In this document: piece after piece, positions 35,850 through 45,483 of the stretch
How the letters are laid out: every line of letters begins with the position of its first letter
Position numbering within the stretch: position 1 is the stretch's first letter
NCBI GenBank assembly: GCA_963817635.1
Contig: CAWFPR010000018.1
Coordinates: 1 to 64,000, forward strand
Source of the DNA: CAWFPR01 sp963817635
GTDB lineage: Bacteria; Acidobacteriota; Vicinamibacteria; Vicinamibacterales; 2-12-FULL-66-21
Direction of reading: 5' to 3'
DNA length: 64,000 bases
Notes under the pieces: model-generated
What the model was told of the DNA's origin: nothing
Seen by the model: the letters and a program-made list of their open reading frames with translations, nothing else
The model's database searches: none
Made by a program: the position numbers and the translations under genes

Positions 35850-36668
35850 CTATCGCGGAAGCTGCCCCTTCAGGCGCAGGTACGCGCGAAGGGCGGGGAG
35901 CCATGCAGGGTGGTGCTTGGCGTAGAACGCCAGGTGACTGCGTCGATAGTGTGCCTGCATCACCGCCGGCGCCGTGGCGCGCGAGCGCCCGCGCAGGTGG
36001 ACGATCTCGCCGGCCGGCGTGAAGAGCACCTGCCCGCCCTGTGCGCGAACCGCTGCGCAGAAGTCCACATCCTCGGCGTAGAGAAAATACCGCTCGTCGA
36101 GCAGGCCGGCCCGTTCCGCCGCGGTGCGGCGCACCAGGAGGCAGGCGCCGCTGACCCAGTCCACGAACCGCTCCCGGCGCGTCGCGCGCTCGACCCACCT
36201 CGTGATCGGGCCGACGCGCCGCTGATGCAGGCCGGCGATCACCTTCTGGCGCAGTTCGTTGAGCGGCGACATCATGGCGCCAAACGACAGCTCCGCGACT
36301 CCCTCGCCGTCGACGATCCGCGGACCCGCGACAGCCGCTGCGGGGCAGGCGAGCAGGCGCTCGACGAGCGCGTCGATGGCGCCAGCCGGCGCGAGCGTGT
36401 CGTTGTTCAGCAGCAGAACCAGCTCGCCGCGCGTCGCCCGGATGCCCGCGTTGTTGGCCGCGGCGAATCCCGCGTTGACCCTTTGCGCGATCGCGTGAAC
36501 ATCGGGCCAGCCGGCGCGGACCGCAGCGACGCTCCCGTCGGTCGAGGCGTTGTCCACGACCACGATGTCGTGGGGCGTGGACGGCGGGGCGTCGGCCAGG
36601 GACCGCAGGCAGCGTTCCAGGTGGGCCCGCGCGTTGAAGTTCACGATCACGATCGACAGTGTCGTCAT
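35850..36668 (-). CDS. GT2 family glycosyltransferase (rhamnosyltransferase-like)
   Basis: A 272-residue GT-A enzyme from ATG 36668, which overlaps the previous stop. Motifs: LSIVIVNFNARAHLERCLRS, IVVVDNASTDGS, AGFAAANNAGIRATRGELVL, the metal-binding LLNNDTLAP, SGACLLVRRTA and LDERYFLYAEDVDFCAAVRA. This pattern is typical of GT2 enzymes adding rhamnose or similar sugars to surface polysaccharides; the donor is not certain. Confidence 0.9.
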   Translation of the reverse strand: MTTLSIVIVNFNARAHLERCLRSLADAPPSTPHDIVVVDNASTDGSVAAVRAGWPDVHAIAQRVNAGFAAANNAGIRATRGELVLLLNNDTLAPAGAIDALVERLLACPAAAVAGPRIVDGEGVAELSFGAMMSPLNELRQKVIAGLHQRRVGPITRWVERATRRERFVDWVSGACLLVRRTAAERAGLLDERYFLYAEDVDFCAAVRAQGGQVLFTPAGEIVHLRGRSRATAPAVMQAHYRRSHLAFYAKHHPAWLPALRAYLRLKGQLPR

Positions 36669-37760
36669 CGCCGGGCTATGCGTTCGAGATGCTCGAGCGT
36701 TTCGGTCGCCGTCGCGGTCCACGAGTAGCGGGCCAGGACCGTTGGGGCCCGGGCGACAATCGCGCGTCCCTCATCCGGCACCGTGAGGAGGCGCCGGAGT
36801 GTCGCGGCCGTTCCCTCGATGTCCCCCGGCGCAACGTAGAGGGCGGCCTCGCCGTAGACTTCCCGCGCGACCGCCGTGTCCAGCACAACCGCCGGCACGC
36901 CGGCTGCCAGCGCCTCGAGGGGCGTCAGGCCGAAACCCTCGGTACTCCGACAGAAAGGCGAAGACGGACGCGCTGGCATAGAGCGCCGCCAGTTCCGCGT
37001 CGCCCACGTAGCGCCGGAACTCCGTGCGTTCCTCCACGCCGTGGCCCCTGGCCACCGCGGCGAGATTCTGGCGCGGCCACGTGCGGTCGTCGCCCACGAT
37101 CACGAGTCTGGCGGCCGGCAGGTCGCTCGTGGCACGGGCGAACGCCGCGATGAGATCCGGGAGCCGCCGGCGGTTGAAGAGCGAGCCGACGAAGAGCACG
37201 ATCGGCGCGCGGCGTGGCGCCGCGCTTCCCACGTCCCGCGGAGCCACTCCCGGCGGAATCACACGAATCCGCCCCGGGTCGATCCGGAGCCGCTCTTCGA
37301 TCTCCAGCCTGGAGAACTGCGAATCCGTCAGGATGACCGCGGCACGCGCCGCCGCGCGGCGTGTGAGCCATCGGCGCCGCATGCCTTCGCGCCAGCGGAA
37401 CCACTCAGGATGCGCGACAAAGGAGATGTCGTGAATCGTGACAGCCAGCGGCATGCGGAGTCCCAGCGGTGCCGTGTAGGCCGGCGCGAAGAAGACGTCG
37501 GGATCGTCGGCCGCAGCCGCCCGCCGCAGCGCCGTCTGTTCCCACCAGGTGCCCGTCCCCCGTCCGGTGACTCGCGATTCCGCGGTTCCCTGCGGAAGCC
37601 TCAGCGCCAGCGGCTCGGGAGCGTACAGCAGGAAGCGCCGGCTGCCGGCGTCCTCTCGCGCGGTCCAGCGGCGGATCAACTCGCCGAGGTACCGCCCGAC
37701 GCCGGTCGTGTCGCCCAGGAGCTCGCGCGCATCGACGCCGATTCGAAGCGGCCGCGTCAC
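36665..37760 (-). CDS. GT4 family glycosyltransferase (one frameshift)
   Basis: A GT-B enzyme of about 365 residues. Intact part: LRIGVDARELLGDTTGVGRY, PDVFFAPAYTAPLGL, TIHDISFVAHPEWF, IVLFVGSLFNRRRLPDLIAA, SVFAFLSEY. An extra C near 36945 (CTCGGTACTCC on the plus strand) shifts the frame exactly in the donor-site EX7E motif; restoring it gives SEYEGFGLTPLEALAAGVPA, so a sequencing error is likely. It overlaps its neighbours by ATGA-type junctions. Confidence 0.85.
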
Positions 37761-38860
37761 GACCGCGCTCCCCGTTCGCCCAGCGCCGCCGAGTACGCCT
37801 CGGCAAGCCGGCGCGCGCTGCGCACCCAGTCGTATTCGCGCGCACGGCGAATCCCGTCGGCCCTCATCCGGCGCCGCAGGACGTCGTCATCCAGGACCTG
37901 CCGCATGGCCGCGGCGATTCCCTCCGGATCGTCCGGATCGACAAGCAGGCCGGCTGTGCCGACAACCTCGGGGAGGGCTCCCCGGTTCGACACGATGACG
38001 GGCAGGCCGACCGCCATCGCCTCCAGCGCCGGCAGGCCGAACCCCTCGTCGAACGACGGCATCACGAGCACCGATGCCTGGCCGTACAGCGTGCGACGCG
38101 CGTCGTCGCTGACATATCCGAGCGCCCGGACGCGACCGGCCGGAATGCCAGCCGGGACGTCCGGCAGGCCCCCTTCCGGCAGCCGGCCGGCGAGTACCAG
38201 CGGAGGAGCTTCTGGATCCCGGGCGACGAGCGACGCGTAGGCGGCCAGCAATCCCGGGATGTTCTTCCGGGGTTCGACGGTGCCGACGAAGAGGATCGGG
38301 CCGCCCGCCGGGGGCTCGTCGCGCGCCGGCCAGTCGGGCGCGCCCGGCGAACACGTCACGATTCGCGCGGGCGGCACCTCGAGCCGTTCCTCCACGAGCC
38401 GGCGGGTATAGTCCGAGACAACGACGACGCGATCCGCCGCCCTGGCGTGCGCGGGAGCGAGTGCCGCGTAGTCGCGCCGGATTTCGCCGGACACGTCGCT
38501 CGACCGGTCCAGGAAATAAAGGTCATGGATGGTGACGAACCGCGCCGCCGCGGTGGCCGGCATCAGCAGGGGATGCATGGAATGCGTCAGGTCCACCGGC
38601 CCCGCCAGCCACTGCGCTGGCGGCCAGCCCAGGCGATGCCAGAGCAGGTTCAGGAGCCGCACGGGAACCCTGACGTCGACCTGCGCCGCACCCGGGACGG
38701 TCGCCGGGGGCAGGCGGTCTGAAAACGAACTCGAAAACAGCGTCAGCGTGTCGGTCGGCGCCAGCGCGCCGGCCGCGAGCGCGCTCGCGAGTCGGTGGAC
38801 GTACTCGCCGACACCCGTCCGATGCCGCAGCGCCGGACGATAGTCGAGGAGAATGCGCAC
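37757..38860 (-). CDS. GT4 family glycosyltransferase
   Basis: A 367-residue GT-B enzyme, first gene of the minus-strand polysaccharide run. The start is taken as GTG 38860 (VRILLDYRPALRHRTGVGEY); TTG 38869 is also open and neither has a clear ribosome binding site. Motifs: VDLTHSMHPLLMPA, TIHDLYFLDRSSDV, ILFVGTVEPRKNIPGLLAAY, RALGYVSDDARRTLYGQASV, and EX7E in PSFDEGFGLPALEAMAVGLP. Divergent from ugd across about 125 bases. Confidence 0.9.
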   Translation of the reverse strand: MRILLDYRPALRHRTGVGEYVHRLASALAAGALAPTDTLTLFSSSFSDRLPPATVPGAAQVDVRVPVRLLNLLWHRLGWPPAQWLAGPVDLTHSMHPLLMPATAAARFVTIHDLYFLDRSSDVSGEIRRDYAALAPAHARAADRVVVVSDYTRRLVEERLEVPPARIVTCSPGAPDWPARDEPPAGGPILFVGTVEPRKNIPGLLAAYASLVARDPEAPPLVLAGRLPEGGLPDVPAGIPAGRVRALGYVSDDARRTLYGQASVLVMPSFDEGFGLPALEAMAVGLPVIVSNRGALPEVVGTAGLLVDPDDPEGIAAAMRQVLDDDVLRRRMRADGIRRAREYDWVRSARRLAEAYSAALGERGARS

Positions 38861-38925
38861 CCGCGCCAAATCGTAGCACAGCCGGCGACCGGTGAAAGTC
38901 GGGCAAATCCTTGTCGTTCAACAGA

Positions 38926-38955
38926 TTGACAGTGTTTTTTCGGCTGTGCTAGCTT
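38926..38955 (+). promoter_or_regulatory. Candidate sigma70-type promoter of ugd
   Basis: TTGACA (38926-38931), 18-bp spacer, TAGCTT (38950-38955), 33 bases before the ATG. It lies between the two divergent arms of the polysaccharide locus, so it may set the expression of the plus-strand arm. Confidence 0.6.
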
Positions 38956-38987
38956 TAGGGGTTTGCATACCTCTGGAGCCTGCCTGG

Positions 38988-40286
38988 ATGAAAATCGCGG
39001 TCGTCGGAACCGGATACGTGGGACTCGTGGCCGGCGCCTGCCTGGCCGAGAACGGCAACGAGGTCATTTGCGTCGATAAGGACCCCGCCAAGATTCGTCT
39101 GCTGCAGCGCGGCAAGATCCCCATCTATGAGCCGGGGCTCGAGGAGCTGGTGCGGCGGAATCGGGTGGAGAAACGGCTGACCTTCACCACCCAGCTCGCG
39201 CGCGGAGTGCGCAGCTCGCAAATCATCTTCATCGCCGTCGGGACGCCGACCGGCGAGGACGGCTCGGCCGACCTCCAGCACGTCCTCGACGTGGCGCGCG
39301 AGACGGCGCGGGCGATGAACGGCTACAAGGTCGTCGTCAACAAGAGCACGGTACCGGTCGGTACCGCCGCGAAGGTGCGGGAAGTCATCCGCCGCGAAAC
39401 CACCCATCCGTTCAGCGTCGTCAGCAATCCCGAGTTCCTGAAGCAGGGGGCCGCGATTGAGGACTTCATGAAACCGGATCGCGTCGTCATCGGCGCCGAG
39501 GATCCGCGGGCGGCCGACATGATGAAGGAGCTCTACGCGCCGTTCACGCGGACGGGCGCGCCCATCATGCTGATGGACTGTCCCAGCGCGGAGCTCTGCA
39601 AGTACGCGGCGAACGCGATGCTGGCGACGCGTATCTCGTTCATGAACGAGGTCGCCAACGTCTGCGAGGCCGTCGGGGCGGACGTGGACCAGGTGCGAAG
39701 GGCCATCGCCTCGGATCGACGAATCGGATCGTCGTTCCTGTTTGCCGGCGTTGGCTACGGCGGCAGCTGCTTTCCGAAGGACGTGAAGGCCATGTTGCGG
39801 TTCGCCGCAGCCAGCGACTACGATTTCGCCATCCTCGGGGCGGTCGAGGCGGTGAACGACCGCCAGAAAGTGCGCCTGCTGTCCAAGCTCAACGCGCATT
39901 TCGACACGCTAAAGGGCAAGCGGATCGCCGTCTGGGGCCTGGCGTTCAAGCCGCGAACCGACGACATGCGGGAAGCGCCGTCGGTGCCCCTCATCAGAGG
40001 CATCCTCGCCGCCGGCGCGACCGTCAGCGCTTACGATCCCGAAGCCATGGCGGTGGCGAAGACGATCTTCGGCTCGAAAATCACCTACGCGGAGAGCAGC
40101 TACGGCGCCCTGACCGGAGCCGACGCGCTGGTCATCGTGACCGAGTGGAACGAATTCCGGGAGCCGGACTACACCCGGATGCGCAAGCTCCTGCGGGCCC
40201 CCGTGATCTTCGATGGACGCAATCTCTACCGGCCCGAGCACATCCGCGCGCAGGGGTTCACCTACTATTCGATAGGTCGGCAATGA
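38988..40286 (+). CDS. ugd: UDP-glucose 6-dehydrogenase
   Basis: Oxidises UDP-glucose to UDP-glucuronate with NAD. ATG 38988 follows TCTGGAG. The 432-residue protein has Rossmann motif IAVVGTGYVGLVAGACLAEN, GKIPIYEPGLEELV, IFIAVGTPTGEDGSADLQHV, NKSTVPVGTA, the PEFLKQGAAIEDFMKPDR segment, the catalytic Cys in GYGGSCFPKDVKAML, and VWGLAFKPRTDDMREAPS. GDP-mannose dehydrogenase is an alternative, but the neighbours (galE, UXS-like enzyme) favour UDP-glucose. ATGA overlap with galE. Confidence 0.92.
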   Translation: MKIAVVGTGYVGLVAGACLAENGNEVICVDKDPAKIRLLQRGKIPIYEPGLEELVRRNRVEKRLTFTTQLARGVRSSQIIFIAVGTPTGEDGSADLQHVLDVARETARAMNGYKVVVNKSTVPVGTAAKVREVIRRETTHPFSVVSNPEFLKQGAAIEDFMKPDRVVIGAEDPRAADMMKELYAPFTRTGAPIMLMDCPSAELCKYAANAMLATRISFMNEVANVCEAVGADVDQVRRAIASDRRIGSSFLFAGVGYGGSCFPKDVKAMLRFAAASDYDFAILGAVEAVNDRQKVRLLSKLNAHFDTLKGKRIAVWGLAFKPRTDDMREAPSVPLIRGILAAGATVSAYDPEAMAVAKTIFGSKITYAESSYGALTGADALVIVTEWNEFREPDYTRMRKLLRAPVIFDGRNLYRPEHIRAQGFTYYSIGRQ

Positions 40287-41284
40287 CCAGCGTGCTCGTC
40301 ACCGGCGGGGCCGGCTACATCGGCAGCCACGCGGTCAAGGCGCTCCGTCAGCAGGGGACCCGGGTCGTCGTGTACGACAACCTGACGGCCGGGCATCGCC
40401 TCGCGGTTCCGGACGGCGTGGCGCTGGTGGTGGGGGACATCCACGACGTGGACCGGGTCCGGGCGACCATTCGGGAGCACGGCGTCGAGGCCGTCATGCA
40501 CTTCGCCGCGTGGCTCTCGGTCGGCGACTCGGTGGCCGACCCCTCGGGGTACTACCGCAACAATGTGGTCGGCGCCCTGTCGGTCCTCGACGCGATGGTC
40601 GCCGAGCAGGTGCGCCATTTCGTGTTCTCGTCGACGGCGGCCGTGTTCGGCAACCCGGTCGAGACGCCGATTACGGAAACGCACCCGACCACTCCGATCA
40701 ATGCCTACGGCGAAACGAAGCTGGCGATTGAACGGGCGCTGGGGCATTATGACGTGGCCTACGGCGTCAAATCGATTGCCCTGCGGTACTTCAACGCCGC
40801 CGGCGCCGATCCGGAGGGGGAACTGGGCGAGGATCACGCACCCGAGCAGCATCTGATTCCGCGCGCGATCGACGCGGCGCTCGGTCGCGGGGCGTTCACG
40901 ATCTTCGGCGAGGACTACGATACGCCCGACGGGACCTGCCTGCGTGACTACATCCACGTCCGCGACCTGGCCTCTGCGCACCTGCTCGCGCTCGACGCAC
41001 TCGAGCGCGGGGCGACGTCCACCCGGTACAACCTCGGGAATGGGCGGCCGACGTCGGTACGGGCGGTCGTCGAGTCGGTCGGCCGGGTTGTCGGCCGCGC
41101 CGTGCCCTGTGCGGTGGGTGCACGCCGGGTGGGGGACCCGGCGGTGTTGTTCGCGTCGAGCGACGCCATCAGGCGGGAGCTCGGCTGGACGCCGCGCTTC
41201 CAGGAGATCGACACCATCGTCGAGACGGCCTGGCGCTGGCGTGAGTCCCATCCGAACGGCTACGGCGACGGGGCGAAGGGCTGA
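40283..41284 (+). CDS. galE: UDP-glucose 4-epimerase
   Basis: Interconverts UDP-glucose and UDP-galactose. 333 residues. Motifs: VLVTGGAGYIGSHAVKAL, VMHFAAWLSVGDSV, VFSSTAAVFGNP, YGETKLAIERAL (catalytic Tyr and Lys), IALRYFNAAGADPEGELGED, DTPDGTCLRDYIHVRDLASA and YNLGNGRPTSV. Translationally coupled to ugd upstream and to the GT2 gene downstream (TGATG). Confidence 0.94.
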   Translation: MTSVLVTGGAGYIGSHAVKALRQQGTRVVVYDNLTAGHRLAVPDGVALVVGDIHDVDRVRATIREHGVEAVMHFAAWLSVGDSVADPSGYYRNNVVGALSVLDAMVAEQVRHFVFSSTAAVFGNPVETPITETHPTTPINAYGETKLAIERALGHYDVAYGVKSIALRYFNAAGADPEGELGEDHAPEQHLIPRAIDAALGRGAFTIFGEDYDTPDGTCLRDYIHVRDLASAHLLALDALERGATSTRYNLGNGRPTSVRAVVESVGRVVGRAVPCAVGARRVGDPAVLFASSDAIRRELGWTPRFQEIDTIVETAWRWRESHPNGYGDGAKG

Positions 41285-41994
41285 TGTCCCGGATTCAGGG
41301 GCCACTGGTCGATCCGCTGCTCTCGGTCGTGATGCCGTGCTACAACGAGCGCGAGACCATCGAGGAGATCATCCGGCGAGTCCTGGCGGTGCCGATCCGC
41401 ACCGAGCTCATTGTCGTCGACGACGGCTCGAAAGACGGTACGCGGGACATCCTGGGACGGCTGGCGGCGGAATTGCCGATCAAAGTGGTGCTGCAGCCGG
41501 CCAATGGCGGAAAGGGGGCGGCGCTGCGTCGCGGCTTCCAGGACGTGACAGGAGACCTCGTCATCATCCAGGACGCCGACCTCGAATACTCGCCGGAGGA
41601 GTTTCCACAACTGATCGAGCTCATCTGCGAGGGACGCGCCGATGTCGTCTACGGATCACGGTTCCTTGGCCGGCACCGCGTGTTCCTGTTCACGCACTAT
41701 GCCGGCAACCGGCTGCTGACGCTCATCACCAACGTCCTGTACAACACGATGTTGACGGACATGGAAACCTGTTACAAGGTGATGCGCACGGAAGTTCTCC
41801 GTTCGATGACGCTCACGTCGAACGGGTTCGGTATCGAGCCGGAGCTGACCGCGAAGATCTTCAAGCGGCACTATCGGGTCTACGAGGTGCCCATCACGTA
41901 CGACGGCCGCAACTACGACGAAGGGAAGAAGATCACGTGGCGCGACGGGTTCGTCGCCCTGTGGGTGCTGCTGAAATACCGGTTCACTGAGTGA
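41284..41994 (+). CDS. GT2 polyprenyl-phosphate/dolichol-phosphate-mannose-synthase-like glycosyltransferase
   Basis: 236 residues. GT-A motifs: LSVVMPCYNERETIEEIIRR, LIVVDDGSKDGTRDIL, NGGKGAALRRGFQDVTGDLV, the metal-binding IIQDADLEYSPEEFP, and VVYGSRFLGRHRV. A hydrophobic segment of the DPM type is not clearly present. Such enzymes usually charge a polyprenyl phosphate with a sugar for later transfer outside the membrane. The stop overlaps the GTG start of the ABC exporter. Confidence 0.88.
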   Translation: MSRIQGPLVDPLLSVVMPCYNERETIEEIIRRVLAVPIRTELIVVDDGSKDGTRDILGRLAAELPIKVVLQPANGGKGAALRRGFQDVTGDLVIIQDADLEYSPEEFPQLIELICEGRADVVYGSRFLGRHRVFLFTHYAGNRLLTLITNVLYNTMLTDMETCYKVMRTEVLRSMTLTSNGFGIEPELTAKIFKRHYRVYEVPITYDGRNYDEGKKITWRDGFVALWVLLKYRFTE

Positions 41995-43772
41995 ATCTGC
42001 TCACTCGTCTCTTCACGTTCGCGCGCCCATATCGAGGGCGGTTTGCCGTGGCGTTCACGGCGATGCTGTTCTACGCCGCGGCGTCGGCCGCCGTGGCGGC
42101 GCTCATTGCGCCCATGATCGACAAAGTGCTGCCGGGGACCGGGGAGGGCGTCGGCAGCTGGTCGCTCGGCACCTGGTCGCTGGCGGTCATCGTCGCGTAC
42201 GGGGTCAAGGGCCTCGGCGCCTACGCGTCGACGATTCTGATGACCGACATCGGGCAGCGGGTCGTCCGCGATCTGCGCGACCGGCTGTTCCGGCACATCC
42301 TGGACCAGTCGGCGACGTTCTTCAGCAGCAACTCGACCGGCTCGCTGATGTCGCGCATCACGAACGACGTCAACCAGGTGCAGCAGGCGGTCTCGGAAAC
42401 GGTCGGCGACCTGATGCGGGAGGGGCTGGCGCTCGTCGGCTACGCGGCCTACCTGTTTTTCGTGGACTGGCAGCTCGCGCTGGTCGCAGTGACGGGCGCG
42501 CCCCTGGCGGTGTATCCGCTCGTGAAGCTCGGCCAGCGCATCCGCCGGACGACCCGTCGCAGCCAGGAGGAACTGGAGCACCTGTCGCACGTGACGGCCG
42601 AGGCGTTCACGGGCCACCGGATCGTGAAGGCGTTCGGCGCCGAAGGGCACGAGGAGCAACGGTTCCGGCGATCGTCCCAGCAGCTCTATCGGACGAACCT
42701 CAAGGTCACCAGCACGCTCGCGACGCTGCCACCGGTGATGGAGTTCCTCGGCGGTGTGGCAGTGGTTGCGCTCATCGGGTATGGCAGCCAGCAGATTGCC
42801 AACCAGGCGCTGACGCAGGGGGAGTTCATGTCCTTCGTCGCGGCCGCCTTCCTCATGTACGGCCCGGTAAAGAAGCTCAGCCGGGTGAATGCCAGCGTGC
42901 AGCAGGCGCTCGCCGCCGCGGAACGGATCTTTTCTCTGCTCGACACGCACTCCGAGGTACGGGACGCCGGCACCCACCGCCTCACGGAGCTTCGGCACCG
43001 CGTCGAGTTCCGGAAGGTCAGCTTCGCGTACGAGGACGGGGCCGGCAAGCACGTGCTGCGCGATGTGTCGTTCGACGTTCCGTTCGGGCAGGTCGTCGCC
43101 GTGGTCGGTCTCAGCGGGGCGGGCAAGACCACCCTGGTGAACCTCGTGCCGCGGTTCTACGACGTCACTGGCGGCGCCATCCTGATTGACGGCACCGACG
43201 TGCGCGACTTCACGCTCGCGTCGCTCCGGTCGAGGATCGGGATGGTGACGCAGGAGACCGTCCTCTTCGACGAGACCATCGCGAGCAACATCGCCTACGG
43301 GTCGCAGGGCGTGTCGCGCGAGGACATCGAGACCGCCGCGCGGGCCGCGCACGCGCACGAATTCATCATGACGCTGCCCAACCGGTACGAAACGCGCATT
43401 GCCGAGCGCGGGCAGAAGCTGTCAGGCGGCCAGCGGCAGCGCATCGCCATTGCGCGTGCGCTGCTGAAGAATTCGCCGATTCTGATCCTGGACGAGGCGA
43501 CCTCCTCGCTCGATGCCGAGTCCGAACGGCTCGTCCAGGAAGCGCTGCAGAATCTGATGCGGCACCGCACGTCGTTCGTCATCGCCCACCGGCTCTCGAC
43601 CGTCCGGCGCGCCGACAAGATCATCGTGCTCGAGAAGGGGCGCGTGGCTGAGGTCGGACGGCACGACGAGCTGCTCGCCAGACCCGGGGGGGTGTACGCG
43701 AGGTTGTATTCACTGCAGATATTCGACGCCCGGAGCCAGTCGGCCGCCGCGCGCCAGACACCGGTCTCATGA
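41991..43772 (+). CDS. ABC exporter, fused permease and ATPase (MsbA-like)
   Basis: 593 residues from GTG 41991. The first 320 residues form a six-helix type I exporter domain. The ATPase domain has Walker A VGLSGAGKTTLVNLV, Q-loop GMVTQETVLFDETI, signature KLSGGQRQRIAIARALLK, Walker B ILILDEATSSLDAESE and H-loop FVIAHRLST. It resembles lipid A and glycolipid flippases. As no Wzx/Wzy genes are in the window, it may move the lipid-linked polysaccharide made by the flanking genes; that is inference from context. Confidence 0.92.
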   Translation: MNLLTRLFTFARPYRGRFAVAFTAMLFYAAASAAVAALIAPMIDKVLPGTGEGVGSWSLGTWSLAVIVAYGVKGLGAYASTILMTDIGQRVVRDLRDRLFRHILDQSATFFSSNSTGSLMSRITNDVNQVQQAVSETVGDLMREGLALVGYAAYLFFVDWQLALVAVTGAPLAVYPLVKLGQRIRRTTRRSQEELEHLSHVTAEAFTGHRIVKAFGAEGHEEQRFRRSSQQLYRTNLKVTSTLATLPPVMEFLGGVAVVALIGYGSQQIANQALTQGEFMSFVAAAFLMYGPVKKLSRVNASVQQALAAAERIFSLLDTHSEVRDAGTHRLTELRHRVEFRKVSFAYEDGAGKHVLRDVSFDVPFGQVVAVVGLSGAGKTTLVNLVPRFYDVTGGAILIDGTDVRDFTLASLRSRIGMVTQETVLFDETIASNIAYGSQGVSREDIETAARAAHAHEFIMTLPNRYETRIAERGQKLSGGQRQRIAIARALLKNSPILILDEATSSLDAESERLVQEALQNLMRHRTSFVIAHRLSTVRRADKIIVLEKGRVAEVGRHDELLARPGGVYARLYSLQIFDARSQSAAARQTPVS

Positions 43773-44659
43773 TCAAGAGCATGACGGGGTTCGCGTCGTT
43801 GACGCGCGATGACGATCTGGCCACCATCGGCGTCACCGTGCGCTCGGTGAACCATCGGTTTCTCGATCTGCAGCTGCGGATTCCGCCTTCGCTGGCTGGC
43901 TCGGAGAGCCGGCTGCGGGCACTCGTGCAGCGCCAGGTGGGGCGCGGGCGGGTCGAGGTCAGCGTCAACCTGCAGCAGCGCCGCGTGCCGACGCTGTCGG
44001 TCGAGCTGAACGAGACGTTCCTCGAGGCGCTGGGCGGCGCGCTCGACCGCGCGCGCGAGCGTGGGTACGTCGCGGGGCCGATGACCCCGGGCGACCTGTT
44101 GCGGTTTCCGCAGGCGCTGTCGATCCGCGACACGTCGGAGGAGGCGGAGGGCACCGACGAGATGATCGGGACGCGCGTCGAGGACGCCGTCGCGGCGTCG
44201 CTCGAGGAGCTCGACGTGATGCGCGTGCGGGAGGGCGGCTACCTGCGCGCCGATCTCGACGCGCGCCGCGAGATGCTCGCGGAGCTGTTCGAACGGGTCC
44301 ACGCGGCCGCCGAGGCCGGGATGGCCGGATTGCGTGAGCGACTCGAGGAGCGCGTGCGCGAGATCCGCACTGATCCGATGGTCGACGACCAGCTCGTCGC
44401 GCAGGAGATTGCCAAGTTCGTGGGGCGGTCCGACATCACGGAGGAGGTCGTGCGATTCCGGGGGCATCTCGAGCACTGGCAGGCCCTGTCCGATTCGCCG
44501 GAGCCCTGCGGGCGCAAGCTCGACTTCCTGCTCCAGGAGATGAACCGGGAGGTCAACACGGTAGGGTCCAAGGCCGAGGGGCCCGGAGTCTCGGAAGTGG
44601 TCGTGGCGCTCAAGGCAGAACTGGAGAAGATGCGCGAGCAGGTGCAGAATGTCGAGTGA
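43769..44659 (+). CDS. YicC family endoribonuclease-like protein
   Basis: 296 residues. The typical YicC N-terminus MIKSMTGFASLTRDD...VTVRSVNHRFLDLQLRIP and C-terminal DUF1732 end ELDFLLQEMNREVNTVGSKA are both present. YicC proteins have been linked to RNA turnover. Its usual neighbour is gmk, as here; the genes overlap by 11 bases. Confidence 0.9.
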   Translation: MIKSMTGFASLTRDDDLATIGVTVRSVNHRFLDLQLRIPPSLAGSESRLRALVQRQVGRGRVEVSVNLQQRRVPTLSVELNETFLEALGGALDRARERGYVAGPMTPGDLLRFPQALSIRDTSEEAEGTDEMIGTRVEDAVAASLEELDVMRVREGGYLRADLDARREMLAELFERVHAAAEAGMAGLRERLEERVREIRTDPMVDDQLVAQEIAKFVGRSDITEEVVRFRGHLEHWQALSDSPEPCGRKLDFLLQEMNREVNTVGSKAEGPGVSEVVVALKAELEKMREQVQNVE

Positions 44660-45314
44660 CGTCCATGGGTGCGGTCCCGACCGGCGCGGGTTGCTGTTCG
44701 TCGTGTCGGCCCCGTCGGGGACCGGAAAGACGACGGTCGTCGAGCGGCTCGTCCAGCAGGTGCCGGACCTGGCCATGTCCCGGTCGTACACGTCCCGCAC
44801 CGCCCGGAGCGGAGAAGCCGACGGCCTCGACTATAATTTCATCACCCGCAGGCAGTTTCAGGAGATGATCGACGCAGATGCGTTCCTGGAATGGGCCGAC
44901 GTCTTCGGCAACTTCTACGGAACGGGGGCGGCCGATGCCGAACAGTTGCTGGCCGGCGGCAATGACCTCGTGCTCGTGATCGACGTGCAGGGCGCGAGGC
45001 AGGTCCGCGAGCGCTGCTCGGATACGGTCGGCGTGTTCGTGATGCCGCCGTCGTTCGCGGTGCTCGAGCAGCGGCTGCGCGGCCGCAGCAAGGACACCGA
45101 AGAAGCCATGCAGCGGCGTCTGACGACCGCCCGGGCGGAGGTCGCGGCCTTTGCGGAATACGACTACGTGGTCGTCAACGACGAGCTGGAAACGTGCGTG
45201 GAGCGGCTGCGCGCCATCGTTCTCGCCGAACGCACGCGACTTCGGTGCGCCCGCGGCCAGGCCGAGCGGATCCTGGAGACGTTTCACCCGAAAGGACCGA
45301 CAGGACGTGACTGA
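44649..45314 (+). CDS. gmk: Guanylate kinase
   Basis: Phosphorylates GMP to GDP. 221 residues: P-loop LLFVVSAPSGTGKTTVVERL, GMP-binding SYTSRTARSGEADGLDYNFI, EWADVFGNFYGT, LVIDVQGARQVRE and IFVMPPS-like VGVFVMPPSF, and the C-terminal YDYVVVNDEL. It sits in the conserved order yicC-gmk-rpoZ-coaBC. The rpoZ start overlaps its last codons. Confidence 0.94.
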   Translation: MSSDVHGCGPDRRGLLFVVSAPSGTGKTTVVERLVQQVPDLAMSRSYTSRTARSGEADGLDYNFITRRQFQEMIDADAFLEWADVFGNFYGTGAADAEQLLAGGNDLVLVIDVQGARQVRERCSDTVGVFVMPPSFAVLEQRLRGRSKDTEEAMQRRLTTARAEVAAFAEYDYVVVNDELETCVERLRAIVLAERTRLRCARGQAERILETFHPKGPTGRD

Positions 45315-45483
45315 GAAGACGCAGATTCCCAACAAGTTCGAGTTCGTCATCGTGGCCGGCGCCCGAGCCCGCCAGCTCCTGGCCGGCTGCACGCCGAAGA
45401 CAACCGGCTCCGACAAGCTGGTCAGGCTCGCGCAGCAGGAGGTGCGCGAGGGTAAAGTACAGAAACTGCAGACTGCAGACTGA
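45307..45483 (+). CDS. rpoZ: RNA polymerase omega subunit
   Basis: 58 residues from GTG 45307, overlapping gmk. The conserved core is NKFEFVIVAGARARQLLAG and KLVRLAQQEVREGKV, and helps assemble RNA polymerase. The last residues (QKLQTAD) and the TGA stop come from the word repeat that follows (GCAGACTGCAGACTGAAG), so the repeat defines the C-terminus. Position between gmk and coaBC supports the call despite the short length. Confidence 0.88.
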   Translation: MTEKTQIPNKFEFVIVAGARARQLLAGCTPKTTGSDKLVRLAQQEVREGKVQKLQTAD

